From: Arthrobacter sp. MYb213
GTDB taxonomy: Bacteria > Actinomycetota > Actinomycetes > Actinomycetales > Micrococcaceae
Length of the DNA stretch: 64,000 bases
NCBI RefSeq assembly: GCF_002979915.1
Contig: NZ_PCQA01000004.1
Span: forward strand, 372,001-436,000
Reading direction: 5' to 3'
Below are positions 8,699-15,680 of the stretch, one piece after another (the first letter of the stretch is position 1; each line of letters opens with the position of its first letter). The position numbers and the translations under genes are program-made. The notes beneath the pieces were generated by a model. It was not told the DNA's origin and did no database searches. It saw only the letters and a list, made by a program, of their open reading frames with translations.

Positions 8699-9336
8699 TA
8701 TTGATCCCCACCGTCGCGTTCGTTGGTTTCTTCGTCGAGCTGTTCACGGACGGTCTTTACCTTCGGGTGTGCTGCTAAAGATTCAATAGGTGGCGCCGGG
8801 TACTTCTCAGCGTCGGCACCGTGGAGTTCAGTGATGCTGCCCTCGGGCTCGATCTTCTGTCCCTGGCTAGTGTCACTCGTGGGCGCCACTGGGCGTACGG
8901 CTTTATGCCAGTCGCCTGCTTTGGCGAGGCCTTGCTCTCGGATGCTGTGGAGAATCGTTGTGCTGTCAATGTGTTCGCTTTCGTCCCCGCGCATCACGTC
9001 AATTACGGATAGGAGTATCCGTTGGTCGCGAGCGCTGAATTTACCTGAGGAACGTATTGCATCCGGCACATCAATCGCAGGACTGTCCATGTCGACGCCC
9101 ATGCTGGCCATTGCTGCCTTCGCAACCAGCTGAGGGGATCGCCTGAGCACCTTTGAAAGCACTTGAATCTGGCTCGCCTTGATGGCAATCACTGGTTCAA
9201 GCTTCAACCGCGAGAAGTTTGAATGCTTCATCGGCAAGCCATGCCGTTCAGCTTCACGTTCCAGATCGCGAGTGGACCAGCCATTCTTCATTTGTGCGGC
9301 CTGGATCATTTCGCCGAGCGGATGCAATTCGTTCAC
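8698..9336 (-). CDS. putative prophage repressor (helix-turn-helix protein)
   Basis: A 212-residue protein with an N-terminal helix-turn-helix-like segment (MIQAAQMKNGWSTRDLERE and the following FSRLKLEP), followed by a low-complexity, Pro/Glu/Asp-rich C-terminal half. It is transcribed leftward, away from the Cro-like gene, across a control region with four repeats, which is the arrangement of an immunity repressor. The frame is open to 9393, but the GTG at 9336 has GAAGGA eight bases before it, whereas the upstream part overlaps the operator-like repeat. No LexA-type Ser-Lys autoprotease domain is visible, so inactivation may go through the ImmA-like protein. Confidence 0.72.
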   Translation of the reverse strand: MNELHPLGEMIQAAQMKNGWSTRDLEREAERHGLPMKHSNFSRLKLEPVIAIKASQIQVLSKVLRRSPQLVAKAAMASMGVDMDSPAIDVPDAIRSSGKFSARDQRILLSVIDVMRGDESEHIDSTTILHSIREQGLAKAGDWHKAVRPVAPTSDTSQGQKIEPEGSITELHGADAEKYPAPPIESLAAHPKVKTVREQLDEETNERDGGDQ

Positions 9337-9379
9337 GGAGGTAATCCTTCGGGATGAGTACTCGGAGTGCAACTGTCGC

Positions 9380-9527
9380 GGACACTTGGACAACAGGAGG
9401 CGTGGACACTAAGAACTCTAGCTTTTTTCTTCCACTTATTCCCGAGTCCACGCGGAATATGAGAAAACTGTAAAAGATAAGTGGACACTAGAGAACACTT
9501 AATGTAATGATTGTCTGGACACTTGGA
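9380..9527. promoter_or_regulatory. genetic-switch control region with four 12-bp repeats
   Basis: The divergent region between repressor and Cro-like gene contains direct copies of TGGACACTwrGA: 9380-9390 (first base lost, GGACACTTGGA), 9403-9414 (TGGACACTAAGA), 9482-9493 (TGGACACTAGAG, weaker) and 9516-9527 (TGGACACTTGGA). A partial inverted copy (GAGTCCACG, near 9445) lies between. Two copies sit near the repressor start and two near the Cro-like start, as expected for paired operators controlling divergent promoters. The individual -10/-35 elements are not clear enough to mark. Confidence 0.65.
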
Positions 9528-9584
9528 AAGAAAGGAAGTACAGTGAAGGTCGTAAAGTTCCCAACGCAGTTAGGAGATCTTTGG

Positions 9585-9848
9585 ATGAAACTCAAAGATC
9601 GAAAGAAGCTCCTGACGATCATGGAGATTCAGGAAAAGTCCCGTAGGGATGTAGCGCATGCGGCTGGATGGAGATCTCACAGTTACATGAATCGTCTCTG
9701 TAATGGAGATGTAGACACGTTGAAGCCGGAGCCAGCACTAAGGATTGCAAAATTCTTGGGCGTCGGGGTTGACGATCTTTTTTTGACCAAGGTGGAAGAT
9801 ATTCCAGTACGCATGGAAAGTATTACTGGCAACTTGGAGGTTGCTTGA
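9585..9848 (+). CDS. Cro-like XRE family helix-turn-helix protein
   Basis: First gene of the rightward early operon. The 87-residue product has a compact helix-turn-helix (LLTIMEIQEKSRRDVAHAAG, then SHSYMNRL) and the segment ALRIAKFLGVGVDDLFL typical of small actinophage XRE regulators. The frame is open from an ATG at 9507, but that codon lies beside an operator-like repeat; a GTG at 9543 after GGAAG and the ATG at 9585 with TAGGAGA seven bases ahead are better. I chose 9585 because it fits the family N-terminus. It probably competes with the leftward repressor for the repeats at 9380-9527. Confidence 0.8.
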   Translation: MKLKDRKKLLTIMEIQEKSRRDVAHAAGWRSHSYMNRLCNGDVDTLKPEPALRIAKFLGVGVDDLFLTKVEDIPVRMESITGNLEVA

Positions 9849-9947
9849 CCCGAGAGGGTCGCAAAAAACAACAACTCCCCAAACGGTCCAACCAACTGGG
9901 GGTGCACCAAACCAGCAACACCAAAGACAAAAAGAAGAAAGAACACC

Positions 9948-10154
9948 ATGACCCAACAACCAGCGCTCGCCGGTCTCCACGCAGCTATGAAACTCCGCTT
10001 AGAGGAATTCGACACGGCTATAGCCAAGCTCGATGGCACTAAGCGCGGTGATCCGGGCTACGGAGAACTCTTCGAAGCTCGATGGGAAGCGGCCGAGGCC
10101 TATGAAAAGGCGTACGACGCATGGAACGAAGAAATAGAAAAGGAGGTGGCGTAG
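9948..10154 (+). CDS. small charged hypothetical protein
   Basis: A 68-residue, helix-rich acidic protein (many Glu, Ala, Asp), probably a coiled or helical bundle. An AGAAAG precedes the ATG. Its stop overlaps the start of the next gene (TAGTG), so they are coupled. Function not recognised. Confidence 0.6.
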   Translation: MTQQPALAGLHAAMKLRLEEFDTAIAKLDGTKRGDPGYGELFEARWEAAEAYEKAYDAWNEEIEKEVA

Positions 10155-10339
10155 TGAGTGGTTTGGAAGCGTTCTTCGGTTTTCTTGGAGCGGTAGTGAT
10201 CGTCGCCGTAGGCATCGGTGGATCAGCATGGGTCGCTACGTTGGTTCCGACCATCTGGATTTTGACCGTCTTCGCGTCTGGGTTACTGCTAACAATCCTT
10301 GGGCTTGGCTTTTATTTCCTATGGTTGGCGGGAAAGTAG
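10154..10339 (+). CDS. small membrane protein with two predicted transmembrane helices
   Basis: A 61-residue protein dominated by two hydrophobic segments (FFGFLGAVVIVAVGIGGSAW and WILTVFASGLLLTILGLGFY). The GTG at 10154 is preceded by AAGGAGG seven bases upstream and overlaps the previous stop codon. It could be an early membrane-acting phage protein, such as an exclusion or signalling factor, but nothing beyond topology supports that. Confidence 0.65.
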   Translation: MSGLEAFFGFLGAVVIVAVGIGGSAWVATLVPTIWILTVFASGLLLTILGLGFYFLWLAGK

Positions 10340-10350
10340 CCCATGCGAAC

Positions 10351-10932
10351 TCAAACAACAGGCTGGATAGACGAAGTCGGAGTAATGGCGTCGAGGTTTG
10401 CTTCGAGCCGGGCAAAGTCCATGTGGCCCTTCTTGATCCAATCTCCCAGTACGTCTGGGAAATGCTCAACATCCCTAGGGTCTAATTCTCTCGTGATCTT
10501 GTCCATGAAAGCTATGGATCGACTGAACAGGGCGAGTTGTTCTTTGCGTTCGACAACGTCAGTTTCTAGATTTTGCGTCTGTGCCAGGATGCTTCGCCAA
10601 CAGGATCTTACGTTGGCTTGCGCAGGAACACGCTTGAAGAAGTATCCCTTGAACCTTTTTGCTCCAGAATTGAATGCCTCCTCAGACGCCTTGTCATTTT
10701 CCATTGAGTCGAGGGTGAACGCGGCTTCGTACTCGGCAAGCGAGCGGATGAAGTCTCGGACGAGTTCCATTCGGATTTTTCGGGAATCTGCCTTGCCCTT
10801 TGCTCTCTCGCCTAGCCAGGAGACAAAGGCCGGAACTAGGAAGCTGATGAGCAACGCGATGAATATCGGGAGAACGAAGTCTGGGATAACCCAGCTGTCG
10901 TCGGGCTTCTCTGGCGTGGCAGCGAATATCAA
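10351..10932 (-). CDS. single-pass membrane protein on the reverse strand of the early region
   Basis: A 193-residue protein with one strong N-terminal transmembrane segment (VLPIFIALLISFLVPAFV) followed by a basic, then helical cytoplasmic domain with several Arg/Glu-rich stretches. The reverse frame is open to 11088, but the TTG at 10932 has CGGAGG four bases before it and removes a Pro/Arg-rich leader, so it is chosen. The gene is read against all its neighbours, with its own upstream region at 10933-11087 that contains a strong hairpin. This is the usual layout of a prophage cargo gene expressed in the lysogen. Family not recognised. Confidence 0.62.
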   Translation of the reverse strand: MIFAATPEKPDDSWVIPDFVLPIFIALLISFLVPAFVSWLGERAKGKADSRKIRMELVRDFIRSLAEYEAAFTLDSMENDKASEEAFNSGAKRFKGYFFKRVPAQANVRSCWRSILAQTQNLETDVVERKEQLALFSRSIAFMDKITRELDPRDVEHFPDVLGDWIKKGHMDFARLEANLDAITPTSSIQPVV

Positions 10933-11019
10933 GTTTCCTCCGTTAGTAGGTGGTTCGTGTAGGGGTACTCGAATCCTATCGGCGGAGGGTCTACGTCCCG
11001 TATTTCGGGCAAATAAGAA

Positions 11020-11047
11020 GCACCCAGCAGTTACAGCTGCTGGGTGC
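11020..11047. terminator. perfect 11-bp hairpin between divergent genes
   Basis: GCACCCAGCAG (11020-11030) pairs perfectly with 11037-11047 around a 6-nt loop. On the minus strand it is followed by TTCTTATTTG, a weak T-tract. It lies in the divergent gap 10933-11087 and may insulate the reverse-strand membrane-protein gene from antisense transcription, or mark the edge of an inserted cargo unit. Confidence 0.5.
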
Positions 11048-11087
11048 GGTGAAACCAAATCAAACGGTAAGCAAGGAAGTGATTTCA

Positions 11088-11234
11088 ATGTCCAGTGTAT
11101 CTAACCCTGTAGAACTCAGCGCCGAGGCGCAGAAGATCAAGGACGACTGCATCAACAAGGCCGGGAAACAGTATGCCTATGCCCGTGCGCGGTTGACCGT
11201 CGCCCAGCCAGATGTATCCGAGGTGGCAGCGTGA
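11088..11234 (+). CDS. small hypothetical phage protein (48 aa)
   Basis: The ATG at 11088 is preceded by AAGGAAG with eight bases of spacing; the open frame upstream of it covers the hairpin and is not coding. The product is hydrophilic with a Lys/Asp/Ala-rich centre. The stop overlaps the next start (GTGA). No family recognised. Confidence 0.55.
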   Translation: MSSVSNPVELSAEAQKIKDDCINKAGKQYAYARARLTVAQPDVSEVAA

Positions 11235-11539
11235 GCAAGGTGAAGGGTCGCGTCAGCGTTTACCCGGTAAAGCAGTTGCGTGCATCGGAAGTCATCGATG
11301 TCGAGTGGGCTCGGTATCCGAAGTCTGACCGTCCGAGAGTCGCTGCAGAAGCAGTGCTCAGAGTGATGCGTCGGGTGTATAAGACGGAGAAGCTCGTCGC
11401 GGACAAGGGTAACCTCCGCGATTTGGGTGAGGCAGGCCGCGGTCTTTTGAATGTCGATGGCACGGACCGCGCGTACTTCACTGCCGTGGAGATTCCGGCA
11501 CCGGTGCCAGCAACGTCCCACCTTGGGGGTGGACGCTGA
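11231..11539 (+). CDS. hypothetical early phage protein (102 aa)
   Basis: A basic, soluble 102-residue protein starting at a GTG that overlaps the previous stop by four bases. It is Arg/Lys rich in the centre (VLRVMRRVYKTEKLVADKGN) and Pro-rich at the end. The stop overlaps the following ATG (TGATG). Function unknown; coupling suggests it is made together with both neighbours. Confidence 0.6.
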   Translation: MSKVKGRVSVYPVKQLRASEVIDVEWARYPKSDRPRVAAEAVLRVMRRVYKTEKLVADKGNLRDLGEAGRGLLNVDGTDRAYFTAVEIPAPVPATSHLGGGR

Positions 11540-11766
11540 TGAGCGCCGAACTGATTCTTCGCCTGGCATCCCGTCGCATGTGGCTTCTCTGGGCTCCACT
11601 GATCGGCTTCGCACTTTTGGTTTCAGGTATCACTGCGCAGTTCAGTAACGGCGTGAGCGGACTGACCGCAATCATCGCCGGGGCGCTGGTCCTCGTGGCT
11701 TGCCTGGACTGGTTCAGCGCCGAGACCGCAGCTAACCGCGCCACACGTCGTACTCCTGCCAGCTGA
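11539..11766 (+). CDS. small membrane protein (75 aa)
   Basis: Two predicted transmembrane helices (WLLWAPLIGFALLVSGITA and LTAIIAGALVLVACLDWF) with a basic N-terminal segment and a short Arg/Thr-rich tail. The start overlaps the upstream stop (TGATG). Function not recognised. Confidence 0.6.
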   Translation: MSAELILRLASRRMWLLWAPLIGFALLVSGITAQFSNGVSGLTAIIAGALVLVACLDWFSAETAANRATRRTPAS

Positions 11767-11810
11767 GCGCTGGCAGTTCACATTCTTTTCAAGTAGTAGG
11801 GAGAGCTCTC

Positions 11811-13319
11811 TTGTCTAAAAATCTGGGAGACATTCAAGATTTGCCGTTATCGGCGGTCCATCCGGACGAACTTAACCCGCGTGAAGACATGGGTGATTTG
11901 GAATCGTTGGCGAAGGAAATGAAGTCGGTGGGTCAGATGGACCCGATCACCGTGTACCCGCATCCTGAGTTGGATGGTCAGTACCGCATCCTCGGTGGGC
12001 ACAGAAGATACCAGGCAGCACTTCGCGGGGATATGGGAACCATTATCTGCCGGGTCATCGAGACCCCGAAGGATGCCAAGGTAGCACTGTTCTCGGAGGC
12101 TTTGACCACGGGAACAAACCACAAGAAGCTGACGACGGCTGAGCAGGGAACCAACATTCAGGGACTCCTAACGGAGGGGAAGTCCGAGGCATGGATTGCC
12201 CGGAACTTCTCAATTCCGAAGGCCGAAGTGAAGCCGCGCGCCGGGTTCGCGTCGAAGCCGAAGCTGGCGGAACGCTTCGACAACGGCAAGCTGGATTTGC
12301 TGGCCATGAAGAAGCTCCAGGACTTCGAAGAGTCAACCGGTGATACCACTCTGGTCGAGAAGGTGACCGAGCAGATCGCTACGGCGCAGGACTGGAACAG
12401 ATTCAACGAAGCCACGGTGGAGCGGGTCATCGTCCAGGAACAGGCGGCATCTAAGCGTGAGAAACTCCGTGGTGTGCTTTCCAAGGTTGGGGCGGTGGAG
12501 CTGGACAACGAGCACCGCTACTCGGGGAAGTACTCCAAGATCACGACAGATCCGACCGATTCGACGGCCGAGGAGCATGTGGCCGCCGGCCACCTGTATG
12601 ACGTTGATGCCGATGGGGTGACCTGGTGGGCTAAGACGTTGAAGCCGAAGCGAGCAGCACTCTCCGATGCGGAGAAGGCCGAGAAGGAACTACTCCGGCG
12701 GCTCACTGGAACTCTGCCGGAGTCAAAGCGAGTCCGGCAAGTATTCGCTTTGTCGAAGATCCGCGACAAGAAAGCGCTCACGGATAACGAGGATCGCGAG
12801 CTGTTCGCGTCGATCATTTTTGAATCGGGGGATCTTCGGCACGAACAGCGTCGGTTGATCGCCGAGGTGATCTCGTTGGAGTTCCCTGAGCCCGAGGGCG
12901 AAGAGCGAGAGTGGTCCGGAACGCTGAGTGACCGACGCAAGAAGTGGGATAACAATGCTTATGACATCGTCTTCAGGCTGACTCTCGGTCAGCAAGTCCG
13001 CTTGTACGCGTTGATTCAGGCGGCCGTGTCCGAGGACATGTCAAATAAATTCAACCTGTACCAGCGTGACTCGCATGAGAAGCAGGCTCGGTGGGCTCCG
13101 ATGGCCACCTGGTACCGACGTCTCATCAACTTCTTCGGTTACATTCCGGATCGCGACGAAGTAGACGCTATGCGCCTCGCTGCGAAGCAGTCAGACCGTG
13201 AGATTGATGTTGAACTGCCGGTCGGCGCCGAGGTGGTCTGTGGTGGTTGCGGTCAGCATCAGGTGATCGCGGCTGACGAGTCCACACCGTGCCCTACCTG
13301 CGATGGCGGTGACGACTAA
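11811..13319 (+). CDS. ParB/RepB/Spo0J-domain phage protein
   Basis: A 502-residue protein. The N-terminus has the ParB nuclease/CTPase fold signature (LPLSAVHPDELNPRE, later DGQYRILGGHRRYQAAL), then a helix-turn-helix-like region (SEAWIARNFSIPKAEVK). The C-terminus adds a small zinc-ribbon-like module, CGGC followed 16 residues later by CPTC. No ParA is nearby, so it is more likely a DNA-processing or transcriptional ParB-like protein than a plasmid partition factor. It starts at a TTG with GGGAGAG five bases ahead. The stop overlaps the next gene (TAATG). Confidence 0.85.
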   Translation: MSKNLGDIQDLPLSAVHPDELNPREDMGDLESLAKEMKSVGQMDPITVYPHPELDGQYRILGGHRRYQAALRGDMGTIICRVIETPKDAKVALFSEALTTGTNHKKLTTAEQGTNIQGLLTEGKSEAWIARNFSIPKAEVKPRAGFASKPKLAERFDNGKLDLLAMKKLQDFEESTGDTTLVEKVTEQIATAQDWNRFNEATVERVIVQEQAASKREKLRGVLSKVGAVELDNEHRYSGKYSKITTDPTDSTAEEHVAAGHLYDVDADGVTWWAKTLKPKRAALSDAEKAEKELLRRLTGTLPESKRVRQVFALSKIRDKKALTDNEDRELFASIIFESGDLRHEQRRLIAEVISLEFPEPEGEEREWSGTLSDRRKKWDNNAYDIVFRLTLGQQVRLYALIQAAVSEDMSNKFNLYQRDSHEKQARWAPMATWYRRLINFFGYIPDRDEVDAMRLAAKQSDREIDVELPVGAEVVCGGCGQHQVIAADESTPCPTCDGGDD

Positions 13320-13762
13320 TGCCGTTCCTAAAAACTGATCTCGGTCCGGTCAACGGTGGCGCCACGGCAGTGATGCGCAAGCGTCATCTGTCCGGTGAAG
13401 AGATCCGCCGGCAGACCACCATGGCCGCGCATCCCACCTCAGTGCCGTCGTCTCCGCGTCTTCTGGATCGTAGCCGAGCTTATGAACCGTTCGAGCATGC
13501 CGACGCTGGCAGTGTTTCGTGGCCTCGTGCGGTGATCAGGATGATGCCTGGCATGGCTCGTGGTGAGCATGTGTGGGCGGTGAAGATCTGGGAGTCGGCC
13601 GAGGTACCAGCTCGTAATCGTGCAGGCATGTTGAACGCGTTCACGATGCACGACCGTGATGAGGCGATCGACGAGGCGCGTGAGCGGGTGGAGGCGATGC
13701 GTTGGTCTAACCTTGCTCGGCTCCGGTTGGAGGGCAGACCGCAGTATGAACCGCCGTGCTAA
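13319..13762 (+). CDS. hypothetical early phage protein (147 aa)
   Basis: An Arg-rich 147-residue soluble protein without recognised motifs. The C-terminal half is predicted helical (RDEAIDEARERVEAMRWSNL). It starts at the ATG overlapping the ParB-like stop, and its end overlaps or abuts the WhiB-like gene. Confidence 0.6.
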   Translation: MPFLKTDLGPVNGGATAVMRKRHLSGEEIRRQTTMAAHPTSVPSSPRLLDRSRAYEPFEHADAGSVSWPRAVIRMMPGMARGEHVWAVKIWESAEVPARNRAGMLNAFTMHDRDEAIDEARERVEAMRWSNLARLRLEGRPQYEPPC

Positions 13763-13782
13763 CTCGTAGCTCTGAGAGCACG

Positions 13783-14076
13783 GTGAAGCATCAGCCGGAC
13801 ACGGTGTCCAAGGTGGATGACTGGCATGAGCAGGCGCAGTGTCGTGACTACAAGTTCCAGCGTGACGACAAGGGCGAAGTGTTCAACCCGTGGTTCCCGA
13901 AGACGGGTAAGGCTCAGGACGTCACCAGTGAGGGCATGAAGTACTGCGCTGCCTGCCCGGTCGCTCTGGACTGTCTGGTCTGGGCGCTCGAAAAGCGTGA
14001 ACTCAAGGACGGCATCTACGGGGGAACTACCCCGAGTCAGCGAAGAGCAATGCTCAAGAAGAAGAAAGCAGCGTGA
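13783..14076 (+). CDS. WhiB-like iron-sulfur transcription factor (phage-encoded)
   Basis: A 97-residue protein with the four-cysteine WhiB pattern C20, C55-x2-C58-x5-C64, expected to bind a [4Fe-4S] cluster, followed by GIYGG in place of the usual GVWGG turn and a basic C-terminal tail (KKKKAA) for DNA contact. Phage WhiB proteins are known to interfere with the host WhiB2 and cell division or to block superinfection. The frame is open from a GTG at 13756; the GTG at 13783 with GAGAG ahead is preferred, but either is possible. Confidence 0.9.
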   Translation: MKHQPDTVSKVDDWHEQAQCRDYKFQRDDKGEVFNPWFPKTGKAQDVTSEGMKYCAACPVALDCLVWALEKRELKDGIYGGTTPSQRRAMLKKKKAA

Positions 14077-14077
14077 C

Positions 14078-14815
14078 ATGCAATTCAAAGTCCCCATGGA
14101 TTTGTTCCGGTCAGCGTTGGCCGCAACGAAGACGCACACCGTCACTTCTAAGGATGACGAGATTGGGAGATCGATCGACCTGTCAATCCTTGAGCAGGGC
14201 GAAGTGCTCTGCACTGCATCCGATGGCCTGACTATCGGTATCGCAAGGGTCCCGATTGACCGTGACGATTGGCTCGGTGAGCTTGGCCGGTTCTCGCTCA
14301 CTCCGGAGATCGCTTCCAACGTCATCAGCATGTTCGCCCCTGGCAAGGCTGACATTGAGGTCTGGCTTGAAATCTCGGTCAGCTTCACCACCGAGCAACG
14401 CCCAGGCGAAAAGGATATCACCGTCGCGACGATCAACTTCCGCCGTCTCGGCCAACTCTTTGGAGGTGACTCGCTCCGCGTCACCACTCCGGTGCAGATC
14501 CGCAAGGATATCGACGCGATCTGGCAGCGCGTCTCACTGTCTGCCCGGCGCGAGTCAATGAAGTTGCCACCGACGAAGTTCGACTTGAAACGCCTCGGTG
14601 CTTTCAAGTCTGCTCAAACCACCTATGGCGAGCAGTTGGCCGTGGCATCCGCGGTTCCCTCCGGAGGTTCACTGCTGGTCATCTGCGGGGCATATTTCAT
14701 CGGCTTCATGTACGCGGAACCAGTGGACGTGGACAACGCGAGTTCCAAACAGTACCAGGCGAGCAAAAAGCATTGGGCTGCCGAGTTGCCGGCACGCATG
14801 ACCACCGTCAGCTAA
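14078..14815 (+). CDS. possible sliding-clamp (DnaN)-like phage protein
   Basis: A 245-residue protein. The N-terminus (MQFKVPMDLFRSALAATKTH, then DLSILEQGEVLCTASDGLTIGIARV) resembles the first domain of bacterial beta clamps, and the end has a VICGAYFIGFMYAE strand comparable to the clamp C-terminal strand. It is shorter than a full three-domain clamp (about 370 residues), so it would represent a diverged two-domain form. Its start follows the WhiB stop by one base. The assignment rests on pattern resemblance only. Confidence 0.5.
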   Translation: MQFKVPMDLFRSALAATKTHTVTSKDDEIGRSIDLSILEQGEVLCTASDGLTIGIARVPIDRDDWLGELGRFSLTPEIASNVISMFAPGKADIEVWLEISVSFTTEQRPGEKDITVATINFRRLGQLFGGDSLRVTTPVQIRKDIDAIWQRVSLSARRESMKLPPTKFDLKRLGAFKSAQTTYGEQLAVASAVPSGGSLLVICGAYFIGFMYAEPVDVDNASSKQYQASKKHWAAELPARMTTVS

Positions 14816-14867
14816 ACCCGAACCTTGTTAATCCCAAAACAAACCCACCACGTTGTGAGAGGAAACC

Positions 14868-15680
14868 ATGGACAACGCCCTTGAAACAAGAAGACCAGTC
14901 ATCGAAAGCAGAGGCTCCGGTCTAGCAGTCACATCAGAAACCATCGCCCAAGGCGCAGGCATCGAGCACCGCGCAGTGCTCCAACTGCTCAAAACGCATA
15001 CCAATGGAATCGAGAGGTTCGGAAGGGTCGCATTTGAAGTGCGTACCTTCGAAACCGCCGGAGGACCACAATCGAAGAACGTCGCGCTCCTGAATGAACC
15101 ACAGGCAACACTCATCATGACTTTCATGAAGAACACGGCACAAGTAGTCAACTTCAAGGTCGCACTCGTCCAAGCGTTCTACGAGATGGCCGAGCAGCTC
15201 ACCGACCAGCGCTCGCCGATGTCTGAGGATGACATTGTCGCGCAGGCTTTGCAGATCACCAGTGCGCGAGTCAAAGCGTTGGAGTCCAAGGTGGAGCAGG
15301 ACGCGCCGAAGGTTGATTACGTGGATACCTTCGTCGCCGACGAGGACCTGATCAGTCTGCGCACGCTCGCATCTGATTTGAAGATCGGTGAGACCCAGCT
15401 CCGCGCGCTGCTTGTGGATAAGAAGTGGATTTACAAGCAGGAGTCTTCACGGTATTCGGAGAAGAAGGGGCGCACGGTGCCGGTCTACCGGTACAGCGCC
15501 ACCGCGGACAAGAAGAAGTACTTCCATGCAGTACTCGCTCATGATGCTCCACGGTTCAAGGGCGAAGTGATGCACACACTCAAAGCCACCGCGCAGGGTG
15601 CCGTGGCCATCACCAGGCTGCTCAACGGCCTCAGAAGAGACATGCACTCAATCCAACTGGCAAAGGGGCCAACATCATGA
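14868..15680 (+). CDS. Rha-type antirepressor with KilAC-like C-terminal domain
   Basis: A 270-residue phage regulatory protein. Residues 1-110 match the Rha family (GLAVTSETIAQGAGIEHRAV, QATLIMTFMKN.AQVVNFKVALVQAFYEM). The C-terminal half is a KilAC-type DNA-binding domain (LRTLASDLKIGETQLRALL, YRYSATADKKKYFHAVLAHD). Such proteins act as antirepressors or host-interference regulators during lytic growth. GAGAGGA precedes the ATG, and the stop overlaps the next ATG by four bases. Confidence 0.88.
   Translation: MDNALETRRPVIESRGSGLAVTSETIAQGAGIEHRAVLQLLKTHTNGIERFGRVAFEVRTFETAGGPQSKNVALLNEPQATLIMTFMKNTAQVVNFKVALVQAFYEMAEQLTDQRSPMSEDDIVAQALQITSARVKALESKVEQDAPKVDYVDTFVADEDLISLRTLASDLKIGETQLRALLVDKKWIYKQESSRYSEKKGRTVPVYRYSATADKKKYFHAVLAHDAPRFKGEVMHTLKATAQGAVAITRLLNGLRRDMHSIQLAKGPTS

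Noticed and set aside
10343-11104. Plus-strand open frame of 253 codons opposite the reverse-strand membrane protein
   Set aside because: Its translation is Ser/Arg-rich without domain features, it covers the hairpin and the real start of the gene at 11088, and the opposite strand has a clear transmembrane segment and ribosome-binding site.
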